Positions 54,484 to 63,969 of a stretch of 64,000 bases of DNA are shown here, in pieces. Position 1 is the first letter of the stretch; each line of letters starts with the position of its first letter. The notes beneath the pieces were generated by a model, which saw nothing but the letters and a program-made list of their open reading frames with translations, had not been told where the DNA came from and made no database searches. Origin of the DNA: a bacterium (GTDB lineage Bacteria > Deinococcota > Deinococci > Deinococcales > Deinococcaceae); assembly GCA_021810505.1 (NCBI GenBank), contig JAJZIR010000007.1, forward strand, positions 1-64,000, in the 5' to 3' direction. The position numbers and the translations under genes were made by a program.

Positions 54484-56061
54484 CTAGGGCTGGATTGCCG
54501 CCTTCTGGAGCGAGACGGTGTTGGCGCTCACCACCAGAAGCAGCTGGCTGCGGTCGGTGCTGGTCTGGGTGGTGCGGAACAGCGCGCCGATGATCGGGAT
54601 ATTGGAGAGCACCGGGATCCCGTTGGTCGACTTGGTCACGGTGGTGGCCAGCAGGCCGCCCAGCAGAGCGGTCTGGCCCGACTTGAGCAGCAAGGAGGTG
54701 TTGGCCTCGCGGTTGGGGATATTGATGGTGCCGTTGTTGACGATGGGGGTGTCCTTGACGCTGGCGTCGATCTGCATGCTGATGGTGCCGTTGGAGTTCA
54801 CCTGCGGGTTGGTGATCTGCACGATCACGCCGTAGGGCAGGGTTAGGGTGGTGGGCGGGGTCCCGGGCAGGGTCAGGGTCAGATTGCCGCCGGAGTTGAT
54901 GAAGGCCGGGGTGGTCTGGCCGCTGGCCAGGGTCAGGGTGGTGTCATCCACCTGCTTGGAGAGGCCCTGCTGCTCCAGGGCGGTCAGGGTGGCGCCGACA
55001 TTGAAGCCGGTCAGGTTTTGGGTGGCGTCGAAGAGTACGCTCAGGTTTCCCGAGAGCAGCTTGGTCACGAAGTTACCGATACCGGCGCTCCAGTTGAGGC
55101 CCAGGCTCTGGGCCGCGGTCTGGGTGATCTCCTCGATGCGGACCTGGACGTTGATCTCCGGGACCGGCGCGTCCAGCACCGGGATCAACTTGGCGATCTG
55201 CGCCACCTGGGAGGGGGTCCCGCGGACGATCAGGGTGTTGGTGCGGGGGTCGGCGATGATGTCGGGAGCCGGCACCTTGGAGGTCGTTGTAGACGCAGAC
55301 GGCGTCCGGGTCGGGGCGGTGACCGTGGCGGCGGAGACCGCCCCCGGAGCGGTCTGGACCGTCCCGGTGTTGAAGTTTGTAGCGGTCAGGTTGGTCTGCA
55401 GGGTGCCCTGCAGCTCGGCCTTGACCTGCACCGCGCTGGCGTTGGCGAGGTGGAAGATGGCCTGCACGATGGTGGGCCCGCTGGCCGCCTGAGCCTTGGG
55501 GGCCTGGTCCAGCGAGGGCAGCAGGGCCCGCACTTGGGCCTGCTGGGCGGCGGTACCCACCACCGCGATCACCTGGCTGGCGCCGATCTGGTGGATCTTC
55601 AGGCCGGGAATCGCCTCGGAGAGCAGTTTCTCCACGGTGGAGACCCGGTCGACCAAGGTGTAGAAGCGCTGCTCGGTGGCCGGCGGTGACTGGATCCGCA
55701 CCGCGGACTTGGGCTTGGCCGGGGCCAAGGCGGCGATCACCGAGGTGGGGCCGACCACCACGATGCCGTGGGCGTAGAGCCGGTAAGACAGGCCGTTCAA
55801 CCTGAGCAGCAGCTTCCAGACTTCCAAGAAGGGCTTGCCCTGGATCTGGTAGTCCACCGAGACCTTGGGGATCTGCTCGGTGACGACGGTCAGGCCGACG
55901 CTGCGGCCCAGAGCCTGGAGGACGGCGGCCAGGGGAACGGGGCCCTGACCCACCTGGATGGTCACCGGCGCGGTGAACTTCCCGCTGTTGGGGAGGGTGG
56001 CGGAGGAAGCCAGCGCCAACGAGCCGATCAGACCGAGGAACAGCAAACCGCGCTTCACCAT
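54484..56061 (-). CDS. pilQ: Type IV pilus secretin PilQ
   Basis: 525 residues with a signal peptide (LLFLGLIGSLALASS). N0/N1 domains (VSVDYQIQGKPFLEVWKLLL; FYTLVDRVSTVEKLLSEAIP), an N-domain repeat (FHLANASAVQVKAELQG, DPRTNTLIVRGTPSQVAQIA). The secretin core is EINVQVRIEEITQTAAQSLG to EANTSLLLKSGQTALLGGLL and VPVLSNIPIIGALFRTTQTS-type sequence. It forms the outer-membrane channel for pilus extrusion and DNA uptake. Last gene of the pil operon. Shorter than the Thermus protein, with fewer N-terminal repeats. Confidence 0.94.
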   Translation of the reverse strand: MVKRGLLFLGLIGSLALASSATLPNSGKFTAPVTIQVGQGPVPLAAVLQALGRSVGLTVVTEQIPKVSVDYQIQGKPFLEVWKLLLRLNGLSYRLYAHGIVVVGPTSVIAALAPAKPKSAVRIQSPPATEQRFYTLVDRVSTVEKLLSEAIPGLKIHQIGASQVIAVVGTAAQQAQVRALLPSLDQAPKAQAASGPTIVQAIFHLANASAVQVKAELQGTLQTNLTATNFNTGTVQTAPGAVSAATVTAPTRTPSASTTTSKVPAPDIIADPRTNTLIVRGTPSQVAQIAKLIPVLDAPVPEINVQVRIEEITQTAAQSLGLNWSAGIGNFVTKLLSGNLSVLFDATQNLTGFNVGATLTALEQQGLSKQVDDTTLTLASGQTTPAFINSGGNLTLTLPGTPPTTLTLPYGVIVQITNPQVNSNGTISMQIDASVKDTPIVNNGTINIPNREANTSLLLKSGQTALLGGLLATTVTKSTNGIPVLSNIPIIGALFRTTQTSTDRSQLLLVVSANTVSLQKAAIQP

Positions 56062-56068
56062 ATTCAGG

Positions 56069-57157
56069 TCACCGCCTGGCGAGTCTTAGCTCGACGCGTG
56101 AGGTACCGAGCTCGAGGATGACTTGGGTGGAGGTAATCGCCTGCACGACGATCTGCGAGTTGGGCAGGGTCTGGCCCAAGCTGAGGACCAGATCGCCCTG
56201 GGCAGCTGCGAACACCGCGTTGTCGATGGGGCCGAAAACCGCGGCGACGTAGCGGAGCGGGTGCGCTGCCAGGTAAGTCTGCACCGGATTGGCCGGCTTG
56301 ACCGCAGCTGGAGCTGGCTGGGGCTTAGGGGCCGGCTTGGCCTCGGTCTTCACCGGCTGCGCCGGGAAGCCCAGCAGGGCGCCGGCCTGGGCCAGAATGG
56401 TCTGCGTGGAGGTGGTCAGGCGGGGCGGCGGGGTGAGCTGGCTCGCGGGAGCGCTGAGCGCGACCACCGGCGAGACGGTCGGCTGGACCTGGGGGGCCGG
56501 CTGGACCAGGCCCGGCATCAGGTTAGGCACTACCGGCAGCACCCCGGCCGCCGGCTGGCTGGAGACCGGGCCCACCAGCAGCGCAGCGGGGGTCTGCAGC
56601 GGGGCCAGCGCCCCGCGCACTTGGGCGACCGAAACGGCCGGCGAGGGGGTCACGGCGCTGAGCTGGGGGAGCGGCACACCGCTCTGGGGGGACAGCGAAG
56701 CGCTGGCCACACCCGGGAAGGTCTGGGACGGCTGGATCACCACCGGCTTGCTCAGCACCGGCGCCGAGGCGACCGTGGGCGGCGTCACCGCCGCGCTGGT
56801 CGAGCTGGGCGCCCGGGCCGCCGCTGCCGGCAGGGCCGGCAGCGGGGCAAAGGGATCGGGGACCGTCCCGGAGGTGACGCCGGCCACCACCGGGCTGGCC
56901 ACCGGTTGACGCGCTGGGCTGGGGCTGGGCACCACCGCGGAGGCGGTCACCAGGAAGGGGATCGAGATGACCTGCAGCGGCCTCTGCACCTGCACCGAGG
57001 TGGTGGTCGGGCTGGGAGTGCGGGCAGCTACCGGCTGGCTGGCCGGGCGGCTCAGGCCGAAATACCAGACCAGCGCCGCCGCGATCACCAAGATGGCGAT
57101 GAGCAGGTAGCGGGCCTCGCGGGACCTCAGGAAGTTCCCCAAGTTAAACTGCCTCAT
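56069..57157 (-). CDS. Pilus assembly protein in PilP/PilW position
   Basis: 362 residues. One N-terminal membrane helix (YLLIAILVIAAALVWYF) is followed by a long low-complexity periplasmic linker of Pro, Ala, Ser, Thr and Val (about 45-290). A small C-terminal beta domain follows (YVAAVFGPIDNAVFAAAQGD, LVLSLGQTLPNSQIVVQAIT). The order pilM-N-O-X-pilQ matches the Thermus pilM-N-O-W-Q competence operon, and the C-terminal fold resembles PilP-type domains that link the inner-membrane PilN/O complex to the secretin. Assignment is by position and domain layout rather than by recognisable identity. Overlaps pilO by 4 nt. Confidence 0.7.
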   Translation of the reverse strand: MRQFNLGNFLRSREARYLLIAILVIAAALVWYFGLSRPASQPVAARTPSPTTTSVQVQRPLQVISIPFLVTASAVVPSPSPARQPVASPVVAGVTSGTVPDPFAPLPALPAAAARAPSSTSAAVTPPTVASAPVLSKPVVIQPSQTFPGVASASLSPQSGVPLPQLSAVTPSPAVSVAQVRGALAPLQTPAALLVGPVSSQPAAGVLPVVPNLMPGLVQPAPQVQPTVSPVVALSAPASQLTPPPRLTTSTQTILAQAGALLGFPAQPVKTEAKPAPKPQPAPAAVKPANPVQTYLAAHPLRYVAAVFGPIDNAVFAAAQGDLVLSLGQTLPNSQIVVQAITSTQVILELGTSRVELRLARR

Positions 57158-57801
57158 CGCCCACCCGCGCTGGCCGACGCGGCGGTCGGCAGAGAGGTCG
57201 CGGCCGAAGGAGACAGGCGGGGGAGGGTGACGCCGGCCTGCTTGGGGAGAAAGCTGTACGCGCTCAGCGACAGCTGGACCTGGAGCAGCGGCGAAGCCCC
57301 GATGGACTTGCCGCCGGAACCGCCCAGGCTCAGCGAGTTGATCACCGCGAAGCGCTGCATGTGCTGCACCTGGTGCAGCAGCGCGTAGATCGCTTGAAAA
57401 GTGCCTTTGAGCGACAGGCTGATGCCGATCGGCTCCACGCCCCTGGCCACCGAGGTCCCGCCGACGCTCTGGCTGATGTTCTGCAGGACGGCGCCGACCT
57501 GGTTGATCCGGGTGTGGAGGGCGCGCACCAACGGCCCGGACTGGACGGTCAGCGGCAGCGCCTTCAGGAACAGAGCCTCCTGGACTTTGAGCTGCGCGAT
57601 GCTGGCCCGCAGCTGCGGCAGGGAGCGCTCGGCCGCCTCGGCGGTGAGCACCTGGGCCTTCAGCGCGGCCAGCTGGTTCTGGGTCTGGGAGATCTGGTTC
57701 TGCACCGGGGTGTAGAGCAGGTAGTACCAGAGCAGGGCGATCACGACCAAGAGCCCCAAGACCAGCAGGGCGATGTCGCGCTGCCTCAGCCTAGCGAACA
57801 C
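57154..57801 (-). CDS. pilO: Type IV pilus inner-membrane protein PilO
   Basis: 215 residues. A single transmembrane helix (IALLVLGLLVVIALLWYYLL) is followed by a coiled coil (QNQISQTQNQLAALKAQVLT) and a ferredoxin-like domain (GISLSLKGTFQAIYALLHQV, FAVINSLSLGG). It partners PilN in the alignment complex. The start overlaps pilN by 11 nt and the stop overlaps the next gene. Confidence 0.88.
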   Translation of the reverse strand: MFARLRQRDIALLVLGLLVVIALLWYYLLYTPVQNQISQTQNQLAALKAQVLTAEAAERSLPQLRASIAQLKVQEALFLKALPLTVQSGPLVRALHTRINQVGAVLQNISQSVGGTSVARGVEPIGISLSLKGTFQAIYALLHQVQHMQRFAVINSLSLGGSGGKSIGASPLLQVQLSLSAYSFLPKQAGVTLPRLSPSAATSLPTAASASAGGR

Positions 57802-58414
57802 TGGACACCCCGGTCGCCTGGGAAGGCGTCACGTCGTTCATCCCCACCAGCGCGCTGAAACTGTAGCGCCCTCCCTTGCTCCTGGAAGCGCTCTGGAACT
57901 GCACCGAGAAGATCTTGGAATCCTCGAAGGAGTTGAGGAAGCGCACCAGCGCGGCGTTGGTCAGGGCGGTGCCCTGCATGCTGAACTGCTTGGTGACCTT
58001 ATGGCCGTCGAACTGCGACGGGTTGGGGGCCGCGCTGGTGGGTGTCATGCTCAAGTTCTGCAAGGAGATCTCCTGCACCGAACCCCTGGGGATCTGCCGG
58101 GCGAAACGGGCCAGGTCCTCGCTCCAAGGGGACTGCAGGGCGCTGAGCTTTTTCTGGATCCCGGCGATCACCAAGAGGTTCCTCTGCTCGGCCAGCAGGC
58201 GGCTGCGCTCGGCCACGAAGGGCTGCAGGACGTTGAGCTGATTCTGGGTGCTGGTCACCTGCGCCTGCAGCGAGGAGAGCTGGCTGTCGGCGCCCAGCTG
58301 CAAGAAGATCAGCACCAAGAGGACCACCACCGGCAGGGCGATGGCGATCAGCCGCCACCAGCTGGGCTCTTGGCGTTTCCTGAGGTTCTTGGGGAGGAGG
58401 TTGATCCTAATCAA
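57791..58414 (-). CDS. pilN: Type IV pilus inner-membrane protein PilN
   Basis: 207 residues. The diagnostic cytoplasmic N-terminus MIRINLLPKNLRKRQEPSWW binds PilM. It is followed by one membrane helix (LIAIALPVVVLLVLIFLQLG), a coiled coil (LQAQVTSTQNQLNVL) and a ferredoxin-like domain. The start overlaps pilM by 8 nt. Confidence 0.92.
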   Translation of the reverse strand: MIRINLLPKNLRKRQEPSWWRLIAIALPVVVLLVLIFLQLGADSQLSSLQAQVTSTQNQLNVLQPFVAERSRLLAEQRNLLVIAGIQKKLSALQSPWSEDLARFARQIPRGSVQEISLQNLSMTPTSAAPNPSQFDGHKVTKQFSMQGTALTNAALVRFLNSFEDSKIFSVQFQSASRSKGGRYSFSALVGMNDVTPSQATGVSSVR

Positions 58415-59561
58415 GGCGGTCCATCCCCCTCAGGGCCAGCCCGATCGGCACGGCCAAGGCTTCCCCCAGCTGGTTGGCCAGCTCGGTATCTGGGTGGTTG
58501 GGGTCGACGCTCAAGGCCGACAGGGGGTGGGCCAACTCGACTTTCATGCCCAGGGCGTCGCTCAGCGCGCCGGGCAGGCCGCGCAGCTTGGCCCCGCCGC
58601 CGGTGATCAGCATGCGGCTGAGGATCACCTCTCCGGACTGCACCCGGTAGAACTCCAGGCTCCGGCGCACCTCGTTGATCAGGTCGCTGAGCACCGGGCG
58701 GGTGAGCTCGTAGAGCCGGGCCGTGGCGTAGCGCTCCCGATCGGCGTCGAAGTTGAGCAGGTCTTCCTCGCTCTCGGTCTGCGAGGAGACGGTGGCGTAG
58801 CGGGTCTTGACCTCCTCGGCTTCGGCGAAGGAGAGGTTGTAGCCGCGCTGGATAGCGACGGTGAAGTCGTCGGCCGAGACGGTGATGTTGCGGGTCATCA
58901 ACACCCGCTGCCCCCGGACCAGGGTGATCGAGGTTCCGGAAGCGCCGATCTCCAGGATCACCGCCACGTCGCTCTCCGAGGTGAGGTGGGGCTCGGGAGA
59001 CTTCTGGGCCGCGTACACCGCCCGCAACGCCGCGAAGGGCTTGAGGTCGATGATGAGGGGCTCCAAGCCGGCCAGCCGGATGGCCTCGACCTGCCGGGCG
59101 ATCACCTCCTGGGGGGCGGCGGCGATGACGATCTCGATAGGGCTGTCCTGCGGCAGTCCGGCCGGTTCGTCGAGCAGGTCGTAGTCCAACACCACCTCAT
59201 CGATCGGATAGGGGATGTAGCGCTCCGCCTCCCAGCGTACCGCACCGTCCAGATCCTTGCGGTCTACCCTGGGGACCGAGATGTTGCGGGTGATGGCCGA
59301 CTGGTTGGGCAGAGCGGTGACCACGAAGCGGGCCTTGATGTGCTGGGCGGTGAGGAGGTTGCGGATCTCCTGGGCGACCAGCTGCGGCTCCACCAAGGCG
59401 CCCTCTTTCACGCTCCCAGGCGGCGTAGGTGCAGAGACCGAGCGGACCAAGGCAGGAGGGGACCCCGGCCGGAGCTCGACCACCTTGATCATGCTGGTAC
59501 CGATCTCCAAGCCGATCGTACTGACCCGCTGGTTGAGAAGTCTCTTGAGGGCGTTCTGCAT
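58407..59561 (-). CDS. pilM: Type IV pilus assembly ATPase-like protein PilM
   Basis: 384 residues. Actin-like fold: STIGLEIGTSMIKVVELRPG (phosphate 1), VAVILEIGASGTSITLVRGQ (phosphate 2) and SRMLITGGGAKLRGLPGALS (adenosine motif). WEAERYIPYPIDEVVLDYDL is the conserved PilM region near residue 110. It sits in the cytoplasm and binds the N-terminus of PilN. ATG 59561 has GGAGG 4 nt upstream. An open frame extending 250 codons further upstream crosses the tRNA-Ser gene and is not real. Confidence 0.94.
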   Translation of the reverse strand: MQNALKRLLNQRVSTIGLEIGTSMIKVVELRPGSPPALVRSVSAPTPPGSVKEGALVEPQLVAQEIRNLLTAQHIKARFVVTALPNQSAITRNISVPRVDRKDLDGAVRWEAERYIPYPIDEVVLDYDLLDEPAGLPQDSPIEIVIAAAPQEVIARQVEAIRLAGLEPLIIDLKPFAALRAVYAAQKSPEPHLTSESDVAVILEIGASGTSITLVRGQRVLMTRNITVSADDFTVAIQRGYNLSFAEAEEVKTRYATVSSQTESEEDLLNFDADRERYATARLYELTRPVLSDLINEVRRSLEFYRVQSGEVILSRMLITGGGAKLRGLPGALSDALGMKVELAHPLSALSVDPNHPDTELANQLGEALAVPIGLALRGMDRLD

Positions 59562-59587
59562 GAAGCCTCCGGGGATGCTCTTCGGCA

Positions 59588-59593
59588 ATTCTA
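59588..59593 (-). promoter_or_regulatory. -10 box TAGAAT for the pil operon
   Basis: On the minus strand TAGAAT lies 26 nt before pilM; the short leader carries a GGAGG ribosome-binding site. A good -35 at normal spacing is not seen. Confidence 0.45.
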
Positions 59594-59659
59594 ATACAAG
59601 AAGCAGAGGGCGTGCGCAACTTGCTCTCTGAGATCCTACCGGAGGAACTAAGCTCGCGT

Positions 59660-59750
<91 letters not shown>

Positions 59751-59831
59751 CAGCGGCCCCCCCAGGCTACATGAGCTGGGCGGGCTTTGCAAGGTGGCCG
59801 CCGGCCACCCCAGCGCAGGGAGAGGCCGTGG

Positions 59832-59837
59832 TAGAGT
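59832..59837 (+). promoter_or_regulatory. -10 box TAGAGT, leaderless start
   Basis: TAGAGT, 6 nt before the ATG at 59844. Confidence 0.5.
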
Positions 59838-59843
59838 GCGGCC

Positions 59844-60683
59844 ATGTGGAGGCGCCCGCGCCAGATCGGCCGCTTCGCGGTCACCTCGCTGACTGACGGC
59901 TGCTTCGCCCTGGACGGCGGGGCGATGTTCGGCACCGTCCCCAAGACGGTGTGGGAGCCGCTCACCGGCAGCGACGCCCAGAACCGGATCCCCCTGCGCA
60001 TCAACCCGCTGCTCCTCGAGGTGGACGGCCTGCGGATTCTGGTGGAGACCGGTTTCCACGACGGCGGCGACCGGTCCTGGCAGGAGCGCTTCGCGGTCCG
60101 CAGGGAGGAGACGCTGCTGGGCGGCCTGGCTGAGCTGGGGATCGCGCCGGCGGACATCGACCTGATCGTGCACACCCACCTGCACTTCGACCATGCCGGC
60201 GGCAACACCCAGGCGGGGCAGCGCCGCTTCCCCAAGGCCAGGCACTTGGTCCAGCGCCAGGAGCTGTACGACGCCAACCACCCCCACGAGCGCAGCCGGG
60301 CCTCTTACCTGCAAGAAGACCTGGAGCCGGTGGAGCGAGCCGGGGCTTTCGAGCTGCTAGACGGCGAAGCCGAGATCCTGCCCGGTCTCAGGGTGGTGCC
60401 GTTGCCGGGGCACACCCTGGGCCAACAGGGGGTCTTCTTGGAGTCCGAAGGGCAGCAGCTGGTCTACGTGGCGGACTTGCTGCCCACTGCGGCCCACGCC
60501 CATCTGCCCTACATCATGGGGTACGACCTCTACCCGGTCACCACCCTGGAGGTGCGCAGGCGCTGGTTCGCGGACTGGCTGGAGCAGGGCGCGCTGCTGG
60601 CCCTGCCCCACGACCCCGAGGTGGCCTTCGCCCAGTTAGAGCTAGACCCCAAGGGCCGCTACCGGCTACGGCGAGAGGGCTGA
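59844..60683 (+). CDS. Metallo-beta-lactamase-fold hydrolase
   Basis: 279 residues. The HxHxDH motif is [20 protein letters not shown] (about residue 112), with further metal ligands in [18 protein letters not shown] and [13 protein letters not shown]. The long N-terminal segment and [20 protein letters not shown] style resemble the AttM/N-acyl homoserine lactonase-like or quinone/lactone hydrolase branch. The substrate is unknown. No signal peptide; cytoplasmic. It is followed by the tRNA-Ala gene. Confidence 0.88.
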   Translation: MWRRPRQIGRFAVTSLTDGCFALDGGAMFGTVPKTVWEPLTGSDAQNRIPLRINPLLLEVDGLRILVETGFHDGGDRSWQERFAVRREETLLGGLAELGIAPADIDLIVHTHLHFDHAGGNTQAGQRRFPKARHLVQRQELYDANHPHERSRASYLQEDLEPVERAGAFELLDGEAEILPGLRVVPLPGHTLGQQGVFLESEGQQLVYVADLLPTAAHAHLPYIMGYDLYPVTTLEVRRRWFADWLEQGALLALPHDPEVAFAQLELDPKGRYRLRREG

Positions 60684-60684
60684 C

Positions 60685-60714
60685 TTGCGGCCGGACGCGC
60701 CGGGGTGCTAGACT
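60685..60714 (+). promoter_or_regulatory. Promoter of tRNA-Ala: TTGCGG, 18 bp, TGCTAGACT
   Basis: TTGCGG (60685-60690) and TAGACT (60709-60714, preceded by TGC) are 18 bp apart and 9 nt before the tRNA. Unlike most protein genes here, a recognisable -35 is present. Confidence 0.6.
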
Positions 60715-60723
60715 CCCCTGCGC

Positions 60724-60800
<77 letters not shown>

Positions 60801-60968
60801 GCCGCCGCGCGCGGGCTTCTAGCTGCGGCGCGGGGAAGTGTCAGGAGAGAGCGGAGAGAAAGCGGAAGTACGGGGTGAAACCCGCCGGCGCTTCCTGGCC
60901 GGGAGGGCGGCAGCGCCGTTGCCCGCGGCCTCCTGGCTCCTTCCGGAAGGGCAGCGCGGTACAGGGAG

Positions 60969-61667
60969 CTAGGGCAGGCGCAGGCCCAGCGCAGCGCGCA
61001 AGCCCCGGGCGCCCTCCGGCGTCACGCTGACCGCCCGGCTGTCGAGGTGCCGCTGCACCCAGTCCAGTTCAAAGCAGCGCCGGCAGATCGCTGCGCCGAG
61101 CGGGCCGGATAGGTGATAGCGGCGCTCGCTCCAGTCGGTACAGGTCCTAGAGACTGGATGGCGCTCCAGAGCCCTGGTATCCAGCCCAAAATCGGCTAGA
61201 AGCGAGAGGCCGCTCGGCGTAAGGTGCGCGATATCCTCCGCGACCCACAGCGCAGCTCGCTCGGCCAGCGCGTCCAAGATAGCCACGCCCAGGCGGCCGG
61301 CGAGGTGGTCGTAGCAGGTCCGGCCAGCTCGCAGGGCGGGGTCGACGCGGGATACCGGACGGCCCGCGCCCTGAGCTGCCACCAGGGCCAGCGCCTCTAG
61401 CAGCGCAGCTACCTCGGGCGAGGCTATGCGGTGATAGCGGTGCCGCCCGCTGCGCGAGACCGCCAGAAGTCCAGCCTCGCGCAGCTGGCGCAGGTGTTCG
61501 CTGGCGCTGGCTGCACCGATGCCGGCGCAGGCTGCGAGCTCGCCGCAGGGCAGGGCGCGGCCGTCGCCGAGCGCCCGCAGCATGGCGGCGCGAGCAGGAT
61601 CACCGACCAGGGCAGCGATCCGGGCGATGTCCAGGTCGCAGGTCTGGGAGGGATCGGAAGGGTCCAC
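60969..61667 (-). CDS. ArsR-family transcriptional regulator with C-terminal sensor domain
   Basis: 232 residues. Winged helix: IAALVGDPARAAMLRALGDG, ALPCGELAACAGIGAASASE, HLRQLREAGLLAVSRSGRHR. A C-terminal extension of about 120 residues (RAGRTCYDHLAGRLGVAILD; HLSGPLGAAICRRCFELDWV) carries several Cys and His and probably senses a ligand or metal. Such long ArsR proteins often control a divergent exporter, and an MFS gene starts 82 bp away on the other strand. GTG 61667 is 6 nt after TAAGGT. Confidence 0.88.
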   Translation of the reverse strand: MDPSDPSQTCDLDIARIAALVGDPARAAMLRALGDGRALPCGELAACAGIGAASASEHLRQLREAGLLAVSRSGRHRYHRIASPEVAALLEALALVAAQGAGRPVSRVDPALRAGRTCYDHLAGRLGVAILDALAERAALWVAEDIAHLTPSGLSLLADFGLDTRALERHPVSRTCTDWSERRYHLSGPLGAAICRRCFELDWVQRHLDSRAVSVTPEGARGLRAALGLRLP

Positions 61668-61673
61668 CGAGAC

Positions 61674-61679
61674 ACCTTA
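61674..61679 (-). promoter_or_regulatory. -10 box TAAGGT, leaderless start for ArsR gene
   Basis: On the minus strand TAAGGT is 6 nt before the GTG at 61667. The 82-bp divergent region also holds near-symmetric TTTCGCCGCCCGCCGAAA and a CCCGGGG/CCCCGGG pair, either of which could be the regulator's operator. Confidence 0.45.
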
Positions 61680-61749
61680 CGCCGGTCACCCGCCGCGCAT
61701 TTCGCCGCCCGCCGAAACCCGGGGGCCAGGCCCCGGGCAAGGTGGTGGT

Positions 61750-63081
61750 ATGCCCAGGCCCAACTACCCTCCGCCCGCCACCGCCGGCCACCGCGGGGCC
61801 CTTCTCCTGCTCTGCTCCGCCGTCCTGATCGCGCAGATAGATACCTCGGTGGTCAACCTGGCGGTCCACGCCATCGGCACCAGCTTGCACGCCCCGCTGC
61901 CGGCGTTGCAGTGGGTACTGGACAGCTACAACTTGAGCTACGCAGCGCTGCTGATGACCGGTGGCACCCTGGCTGACCTGCTCGGTAGGCGCCGCACGCT
62001 GCGCGCAGGCGCGGCGGTGTTCCTGCTCGGCTCGCTGCTCGCCGGTCTCAGCCCCAGCATCGGCTGGCTGATCGCCGGCCGGGTGCTCGCTGGGATCGGG
62101 GCGGCGCTGCTGTTGTCCGCAAGCCTGGCGCTGATCCCCGCCATCTGGGACGCGCCGCAGGCCCGGGCGCAGGCCACCGGCGTGTGGGCGGGAACCAACG
62201 GCGCGGCGGTGGCGATCGGCCCTACGCTGGGGGGCTGGTTGATCCAGTCGGCCGGCTGGCACAGCGCCTTCTTGCTGACGGTACCGATCAGCGCGGCGCT
62301 GTGGGTTGGGGCGCCGCGCGCCCTCCCCGAATCGCTGGGTGGCCAGCGCCGCCTGGACCTGAAGGGGCAGATCTTCGCCGGCTTGGCGCTGACCAGCCTG
62401 GCCGGCGCGGCCATCGTGCCCCGCTACGCTCCTCTGGGCCTCGCCGCGGCGCTGCTCAGCGCCTGGCTCTTCCTGCGGAGCGAGCAGCGGGCGGGGAGCG
62501 GGGCGATGATCCCGGTAGCCCTGCTGCGCAGCCGCCAGCTCAGGTCCGCGAGCGGCGTCGCCATGGCCATGACCTTCGGCATGTACGGGGTGCTCTTCCT
62601 CCTGCCGCTGACCTGGCAGCGACTAGGCACCTTGGACGTGGCGCAGGTGGGCCTGGCCCTGCTGCCGATGTCCTTGACCTTTGTGGCCCTCTCGCACCGC
62701 TCGGGGGCCTGGAGCGGGCGCTTGGGGAGGCGGCAGCTGATCTGGGAAGGGATGGCGCTGATCGGGAGCGGCATCCTGCTGCTCGCCTTCAGCCGCTCCG
62801 GGCGGCTCCTCGGAGAAGACGCTCTGGGCTTGGTCCTGACCGGCGCCGGCATGGCCCTCAGCACCGGCCCCTTGTTGGACGTGGCGGTATCCGCCGCGGA
62901 GCCCGCGAGGTCCGGAACGGTTTCCGGCGTGATCAACACCGCGCGCATGGTCGGTGCCTCTCTGGGGGTGGCGGTGCTCGGCAGCTTGTACGCCGTCCAA
63001 GGCTTCGGCGCGGCCATGGGGGCAGCGGCGGTGGTAGCGCTGGCCGGAAGCCTGCTGGCCTGGTCCACCTTACCGGCCTGA
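61750..63081 (+). CDS. MFS exporter, DHA2-like (EmrB/QacA type)
   Basis: 443 residues. The N-terminal helix motif is LIAQIDTSVVNLAVHAIGTS. Motif A is TLADLLGRRRTLRAGAAVFL, motif C is GVWAGTNGAAVAIGPTLGGW, and further helices include LLPLTWQRLGTLDVAQVGLA. It is probably a 12-14 helix drug exporter driven by proton motive force. Codons upstream of ATG 61750 in the same frame run into the regulator gene and are not used. It is likely controlled by the divergent ArsR protein. Confidence 0.9.
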   Translation: MPRPNYPPPATAGHRGALLLLCSAVLIAQIDTSVVNLAVHAIGTSLHAPLPALQWVLDSYNLSYAALLMTGGTLADLLGRRRTLRAGAAVFLLGSLLAGLSPSIGWLIAGRVLAGIGAALLLSASLALIPAIWDAPQARAQATGVWAGTNGAAVAIGPTLGGWLIQSAGWHSAFLLTVPISAALWVGAPRALPESLGGQRRLDLKGQIFAGLALTSLAGAAIVPRYAPLGLAAALLSAWLFLRSEQRAGSGAMIPVALLRSRQLRSASGVAMAMTFGMYGVLFLLPLTWQRLGTLDVAQVGLALLPMSLTFVALSHRSGAWSGRLGRRQLIWEGMALIGSGILLLAFSRSGRLLGEDALGLVLTGAGMALSTGPLLDVAVSAAEPARSGTVSGVINTARMVGASLGVAVLGSLYAVQGFGAAMGAAAVVALAGSLLAWSTLPA

Positions 63082-63222
63082 GGGCCACCCCTGACCGCGC
63101 CGCCCCGGCCCGGCTGCTCGGCCAGGTAGCCCCGCCCGGGCTGACACTGGGGTAGGCCCCGCTCGAGCCGCCGCCGGGCCCAGACCCGCTCGGCCGCGCA
63201 GCTTCTTGGCGGCCGCTGGCAG

Positions 63223-63969
63223 CTAGGAGTAGCTGAACACCTCCAAGCCCGCTTCCCTGAGCATCCCGGCCAGCTGGACGCAGGCCTCCGGAGCGGCTCT
63301 CAGGCCGCTGTGGGCCGGGGCCCGGTCGATGGAGTAGATCTCGGTAAGCCGCGGCCTAGCCCGCTTCAGGATCTCCACCATCCCCAGCAGGTCGGCTTCG
63401 GAGGTGTTGGAGATGGGGCCACCGAAGAGGCAGCACTGCACGCAGACCCGGCTACCCAAGCGCTCCAGCAGGGCGGTGAGCCGCGCCAAGCTCCAGGGAA
63501 CGGTCGGCCGGGCCACCTGCTGGAAAGTCTGCTCGGTCCCGGCGTCCAGCTTGATCTCGATCTGCTCGGTCCTAGCCAGGACCTGCTCGGCCAGCGGGGG
63601 ATCCGCCAGGCGGATGCCGTTGGTGAGCAGCACCCGCTTAGCGGCCGGCGCGTAGCGGTCCCGGAGCTGTCCGACCCGGTCTAGGATCTCCACCAGCTGG
63701 GGGTGCAGGGTGGGCTCGCCGTTACCGGCCAGCGTGATCGCGTCCACCTGGGGATCTCGCCGCAGAGCTTCCTCCAGCGCCGCAGCCAGCTCCTGCGCTC
63801 CCGGCATCCCTCCCCCGCTGCCGCTGCCAGCTCTGGTCCAGCCGCACTCGCAGTAGGGGCAGTCGTAGCTGCAGACCTTGCGGGCGACCGGGAGCAGGTT
63901 GAGGCCCAGACTCCGCCCCAACCGGCGCGAGCGCACCGGCCCGTAGACCGCCGTAGACCACAGGAACAC
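63223..63969 (-). CDS. Radical SAM protein, COG0731-like
   Basis: 248 residues. AVYGPVRSRRLGRSLGLNLL, then the iron-sulfur motif KVCSYDCPYCECGW (Cys at about 33, 37 and 40), ITLAGNGEPTLHPQLVEILD, LLTNGIRLADP and EIKLDAGTEQTF. The set matches the COG0731 Fe-S oxidoreductase group related to the TYW1 core. The reaction is unknown. GTG 63969 follows a G-rich stretch; the sequence ends 31 bp upstream so the promoter is only partly visible. Confidence 0.86.
   Translation of the reverse strand: MFLWSTAVYGPVRSRRLGRSLGLNLLPVARKVCSYDCPYCECGWTRAGSGSGGGMPGAQELAAALEEALRRDPQVDAITLAGNGEPTLHPQLVEILDRVGQLRDRYAPAAKRVLLTNGIRLADPPLAEQVLARTEQIEIKLDAGTEQTFQQVARPTVPWSLARLTALLERLGSRVCVQCCLFGGPISNTSEADLLGMVEILKRARPRLTEIYSIDRAPAHSGLRAAPEACVQLAGMLREAGLEVFSYS

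Noticed and set aside
52855-54846. 663-codon plus-strand frame opposite aroK-aroC
   Set aside because: Entirely antisense to well-supported aro genes, low-complexity translation.
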